From Paraspadella gotoi (Eukaryota > Chaetognatha): a DNA stretch of 64,000 nt. Below the pieces are notes generated by a model. That model saw nothing but the letters and a program-made list of their open reading frames with translations, did not search any database and was not told the origin of the DNA. How positions within the stretch are numbered: the first letter of the stretch is position 1; every line of letters begins with the position of its first letter. Positions 60,776-64,000 of this stretch are shown piece by piece. The stretch is taken from assembly GCA_051294375.1 (NCBI GenBank), contig CM119265.1, forward strand, positions 1-64,000. Reading direction: 5' to 3'. The position numbers and the translations under genes were made by a program.

Positions 60776-61032
60776 AAGCCTTAGATATACTTTTCCTTCA
60801 CTAATAGCCTGGCAAAACCTTTTTAAACTCGAATTCACCTAAAACGACAAAAATCAAAACAAAGCAATCAAACAAACAAGAAGATGAATCCAGCAACCGG
60901 GTGAACAAACTTCAACGGATTAATATCCTCCCTCAGGTAGGCAAGTCGCGAATTTAAAGCTGTGATAGCCTTGCCTATCTCTCACCCTCTCCTTCTCTTC
61001 TCTTTTCCCTCAACCCTCCCGTCTCTCGACGA
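60776..61032 (+). other. Leader region of III-1
   Basis: 257 bp without a Pol match. TGGCAAAACC at 60810 may be a primer-binding site, but no CA-ending LTR is recognisable before it. CAG|GTAGGC at 60935-60942 overlaps an 8-bp inverted repeat TAGGCAAG (60938-60945) with CTTGCCTA (60970-60977), followed by CTCAC and a CT-rich tract, the same architecture as the family I leader with unrelated stem bases. Confidence 0.5.
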
Positions 61033-62186
61033 ATGAGTGGACCCGCCGGCGGCACACGTGCGCGCGCGGCGCTTTTTGNNNNNNNNNNCGACGCCTCTCC
61101 ACAACCTCACGACCATTCGAATCAACTCGCNNNNNNNNNNGGCATCGGATTCGGTAGAGGAAGGCGATCTCCCGCTTACATCGCCTCCCAGTCGAATTTT
61201 CAATTCCCGACGACGCCCTCTAACACTGCAGAGATGGCAGCAGCGCCAGCTCCAGACCCACAAACCGAACTCGTCCGCACTCTCGCGTCGACACTTGGCA
61301 GCGTCTCAACAAGGACTCTTTCTATCAAAAACAAAGCCCAGAACTTTGATCCAGAAAATGTCGAAACTCTGATCCAGAGATGAGCCCGCGTTACACTCGC
61401 GCTGGAACCGACGGTCTTCCAAAGGAGAAATTCGCCGCACCATGGAAGACAAGTTCCCCGGTCGACTTCATCCCGCGGTAAAACTGTCTTCTTATTTGGT
61501 CGAGCAACCCGACGCACGCTGGACTTCATTCTTCGAACTATACTAGCGATCAAGAATATGGCCGCACGACCGCGTCACAAGCACAGCGCCTGTAACTCAT
61601 CGACGGAATCGCGACGGAAAAATCGACAGCCATCTTCAACTGCTCGACTCGTGAAAGAGAAAGCAGGAAGTATATGTCGTCGACGACATCATGAAGGAAC
61701 TGCTTCTCAGGGAACTTCCTACTGAAGTTCAACGCAGCTTGGCGGAGCGCGTCGAAACCGTCGACGCCGAGACCGCCGCCAAATTTGCCGATGCATACTT
61801 CGATCGTGACGGCAAACTCCTTCACTCAGCAGCGTCGGCATCAGCGTANNNNNNNNNNNNNNNNNNNNNNNNNNNNNNNNNNNNNNNNNNNNNNNNNNNN
61901 NNNNNNNNNNNNNNNNNNNNNNNNNNNNNNNNNNNNNNNNNNNNNNNNNNNNNNNNNNNNNNNNNNNNNNNNNNNNNNNNNNNNNNNNNNNNNNNNNNNN
62001 NNNNNNNNNNNNNNNNNNNNNNNNNNNNNNNNNNNNNNNNNNNNNNNNNNNNNNNNNNNNNNNNNNNNNNNNNNNNNNNNNNNNNNNNNNNNNNNNNNNN
62101 NNNNNNNNNNNNNNNNNNNNNNNNNNNNNNNNNNNNNNNNNNNNNNNNNNNNNNNNNNNNNNNNNNNNGCCGGCGGGAGGAGGTGA
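61033..62186 (+). pseudogene. gag: Gag of III-1, frameshifted and gapped
   Basis: Starts ATGAGTGGACCCGCC. GIGFGRGRRS matches the Gag N-terminal motif, and ELLLRELPTEVQRSLAERVET the capsid C-terminal part. The frame breaks near 61380 and again between 61500 and 61690; a 320-N gap (61849-62168) hides the zinc-finger region. The end AGGRR-TGA (62184-62186) overlaps pol as GTGA. Frame breaks may be errors or decay. Confidence 0.7.
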
Positions 62187-62205
62187 ATTCTATCCCGTCC
62201 GGCCA
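62169..62205 (+). promoter_or_regulatory. Frameshift-hairpin remnant of III-1
   Basis: GCCGGCGGG and CCCGTCCGGC pair over nine positions with one bulged T around the Gag TGA, as in the other families. The slippery heptamer would fall in the N gap and cannot be seen. Confidence 0.6.
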
Positions 62206-64000
62206 TATAATCGATTCAAAAGATTCACTCCTCTTTGTGCACGACGTCGACAATAAGCTCAAGTGGCTCGTCGACGGCGGCGCAACAGTTTCCATCATTC
62301 CCCCAACGAGAGNNNNNNNNNNAAGAGGGGAATCTTCTACTAAACTCAAAGCCGCCAACGGCTCCCATATAGCCTGCTATGNNNNNNNNNNCGTTCAGAT
62401 CCGTCTTGGCAAGAGAAAATTTCCCTTCACGGTAACAATAGCAGATGTCACCCAACCCATCCTCGGATCAGACTTTCTGGCCGAGCATTACTTAGCCCCC
62501 AACCATCGCGATGGTTTTTTATTCGATCTGAACGACTTTAGTACAATTCCAGCCTCAAAGGCCAACAAACAAAATCCTATTCGAATTAACTTTGTTCATC
62601 AGGCAGATGACCCATACTATAAGCTCCTCGATACATATCACGACCTTTGTACACCTTCATTCCAACCGACCGAGCCCAAACATGGAGTCAGACACCATAT
62701 TCCCACAACAGGCCGTCCAGTACAATCTAGAGCACGTCGCCTCGCTCCAGACAAATTAGAAGTCGCCAAGAAGGAACTCGACAAACTTTGTGACCTCGGC
62801 ATCGCTCGCCGCGCCAAAAGTGAGTGGGCGTCGCCTCTACTCGTGGTAAATAAACCCGACGGCGGTTACAGAGTGTGTGGAGATTTCCGCCGCCTGAATA
62901 ATTTCAACTATCGACGACAAATATCCCGTCAAAACTCTTAACGACTTCAACGCGAACCTCTGCGGCAAAAAAGTATTCAGCAAGATCGATTTACTAAAAG
63001 GGTATCATCAGATACCAGTCGCAGAGGAAGACGTTGCAAAAACCGGCGTCATAACACCATTTGGCCTTTACGTCTTTCCCCGCACGCCTTTTGGCTTAAA
63101 AAACGCGGGGCAAGACTTTCAGCGCCTTATGGACGAGATACTGGATGGTCTTCCCTTCGTCTTTGTTTATATCGACGACATCTTAGTCGCCTCCGAGAAT
63201 CACGCTGAGCATGAACAACATCTCCGCCAAGTATTCGACACTCTCCATTCGAACGGCCTCGTCGTCAACCGACAGAAATGCGTTCTAGGAAAGCCAGAGC
63301 TCGAATTTCTCGGATATAAAATCGACGCCAACGGCATCTCACCACTACCGGATAGAGTAGCCGCTATCAACAAAACGACGCCGCCTACGACGATCAAGGA
63401 ACTTCAGAGGTTCCTTGGACTCGTCAACTACTATCGACGCTTCATCTCGCGATCTGCACATCACCTCTACCCTTTATTCGAGGCACTCAAATCGAAAGAA
63501 AGACCACGCGTGCTTAGGTGGACGGAAGATTGTCAAAAATCTTTCGAATCGATCAAAAACGCCTTATCACACGCCACAATGCTCTCTCATCCTCGCCCTG
63601 GCGCCTCCCTAGCGATTACATCCGACGCATCAAACTCCGCTATCGGAGCGGTGCTGGAGCGAGGCCCGTCGTGGCTGGGACCTTAGCTTTCTTTTCAGCT
63701 AAGTTACAAAAAAATCACAACAGCTTTGGCCTCCCTTCGACAGGGAACTGCTCGCCGCCTGGCGGGCGATTCGACACTTCAGGACGATGGTCGAGGGACG
63801 CCATTTCACTTTATATACAGATCACAAATCCCTCATCCCCGCTCTCGCCAAGAAATCGGAGCCACACACGGCGAGACAAACATACCAACTAGCGGGGATA
63901 GCGGAATACACCACTGACATACAATATTTAGCAGGCAAGGCAAACGTCGTCGCCGACTCCCTCTCACGCCCAAATGTCGAGAGAGAGCCGGAAATAAATC
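62183..64000 (+). pseudogene. pol: Pol of III-1 (divergent lineage), partial, two frame breaks
   Basis: Begins VNSIPSG at the GTGA overlap. Protease LVDGGATVSIIPPT again has Asp-Gly-Gly. RT has [14 protein letters not shown] and FVYIDDILVAS (YIDD instead of YLDD), then PTTIKELQRFLGLVNYYRRF, RNase H ITSDASNSAIGAVLE, LYTDHKSL and SRPN at the window edge. One extra base near 62912 and one lost base near 63665 shift the frame. Clearly related to families I and II but less similar to either than they are to each other. Integrase would lie beyond 64000. Confidence 0.85.

Noticed and set aside
1-64000. Host genes or a telomerase-like gene carried by an element
   Set aside because: All substantial ORFs are Gag or Pol of Ty3/gypsy type or their shadows; no other family was recognised.

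Overview
The window is almost entirely telomeric and retrotransposon DNA from a eukaryotic, probably metazoan, chromosome end. No host gene, prokaryotic gene or bacterial signal is visible. Short arrays of TTAGGG, always G-rich on the + strand (so the chromosome tip should lie to the right), separate about twelve LTR retrotransposons. All are Ty3/gypsy (Metaviridae-like) and resemble the CsRn1 clade: Gag has a C-x2-H-x9-C-x3-C finger, the primer-binding site resembles the complement of the tRNA-Trp 3' end, Pol order is PR-RT-RH-INT, and INT ends in a GPY/F module. The species cannot be named from the sequence. A CsRn1-like element together with TTAGGG telomeres suggests an invertebrate animal.

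I use working names. Family I lies on the + strand: I-1 (1-6321), I-2 (13168-15772, cut by a gap), I-3 (28976-35881, complete), I-4 (42060-46881, 3' part, scrambled), I-5 (47050-53279, error-rich), I-6 (53305-56033, 3' part, decayed) and I-7 (57895-60765, 5' part). Family II lies on the - strand: II-1 (6442-13128), II-2 (15798-21916), II-3 (about 22259-28910) and II-4 (about 36138-41959). A third, divergent lineage, III-1, runs from about 60776 past the right edge on the + strand. Telomeric tracts sit at 6322-6441, 13129-13167, 22047-22258, 28911-28975, 35882-36137, 46882-47049 and 56034-57894.

The elements look like a telomere-specialised system. All 13 outer LTR ends I could examine abut TTAGGG repeats. 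Right-hand junctions are in one phase (CA|GGGTTA) and most left-hand ones read GGGT|TG, which implies a 4-bp GGGT target duplication. Family I always points the same way as the TTAGGG strand and family II always the opposite way. Gag and Pol overlap at a GTGA sequence. Every assessable copy carries a GGGAAAC slippery heptamer, a short spacer and a hairpin whose stems covary between families, with the Gag stop codon in the loop: a textbook -1 frameshift signal. Other shared oddities are a protease active site of Asp-Gly-Gly instead of Asp-Thr/Ser-Gly, antisense tRNA-like modules in the LTRs, a covarying leader hairpin after a splice-donor-like sequence, a 3'-UTR hairpin, and a conserved C-terminal Pol motif behind a proline-rich tail that could be a targeting signal.

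Assembly quality is uneven. I-2, I-5, I-6, part of I-4 and some telomeric stretches carry dense small indels relative to their clean sister copies, which looks at least partly like uncorrected long-read error. There are 25-N, 100-N and 320-N gaps and many 10-N masks, most of which replace sequence of equal length.
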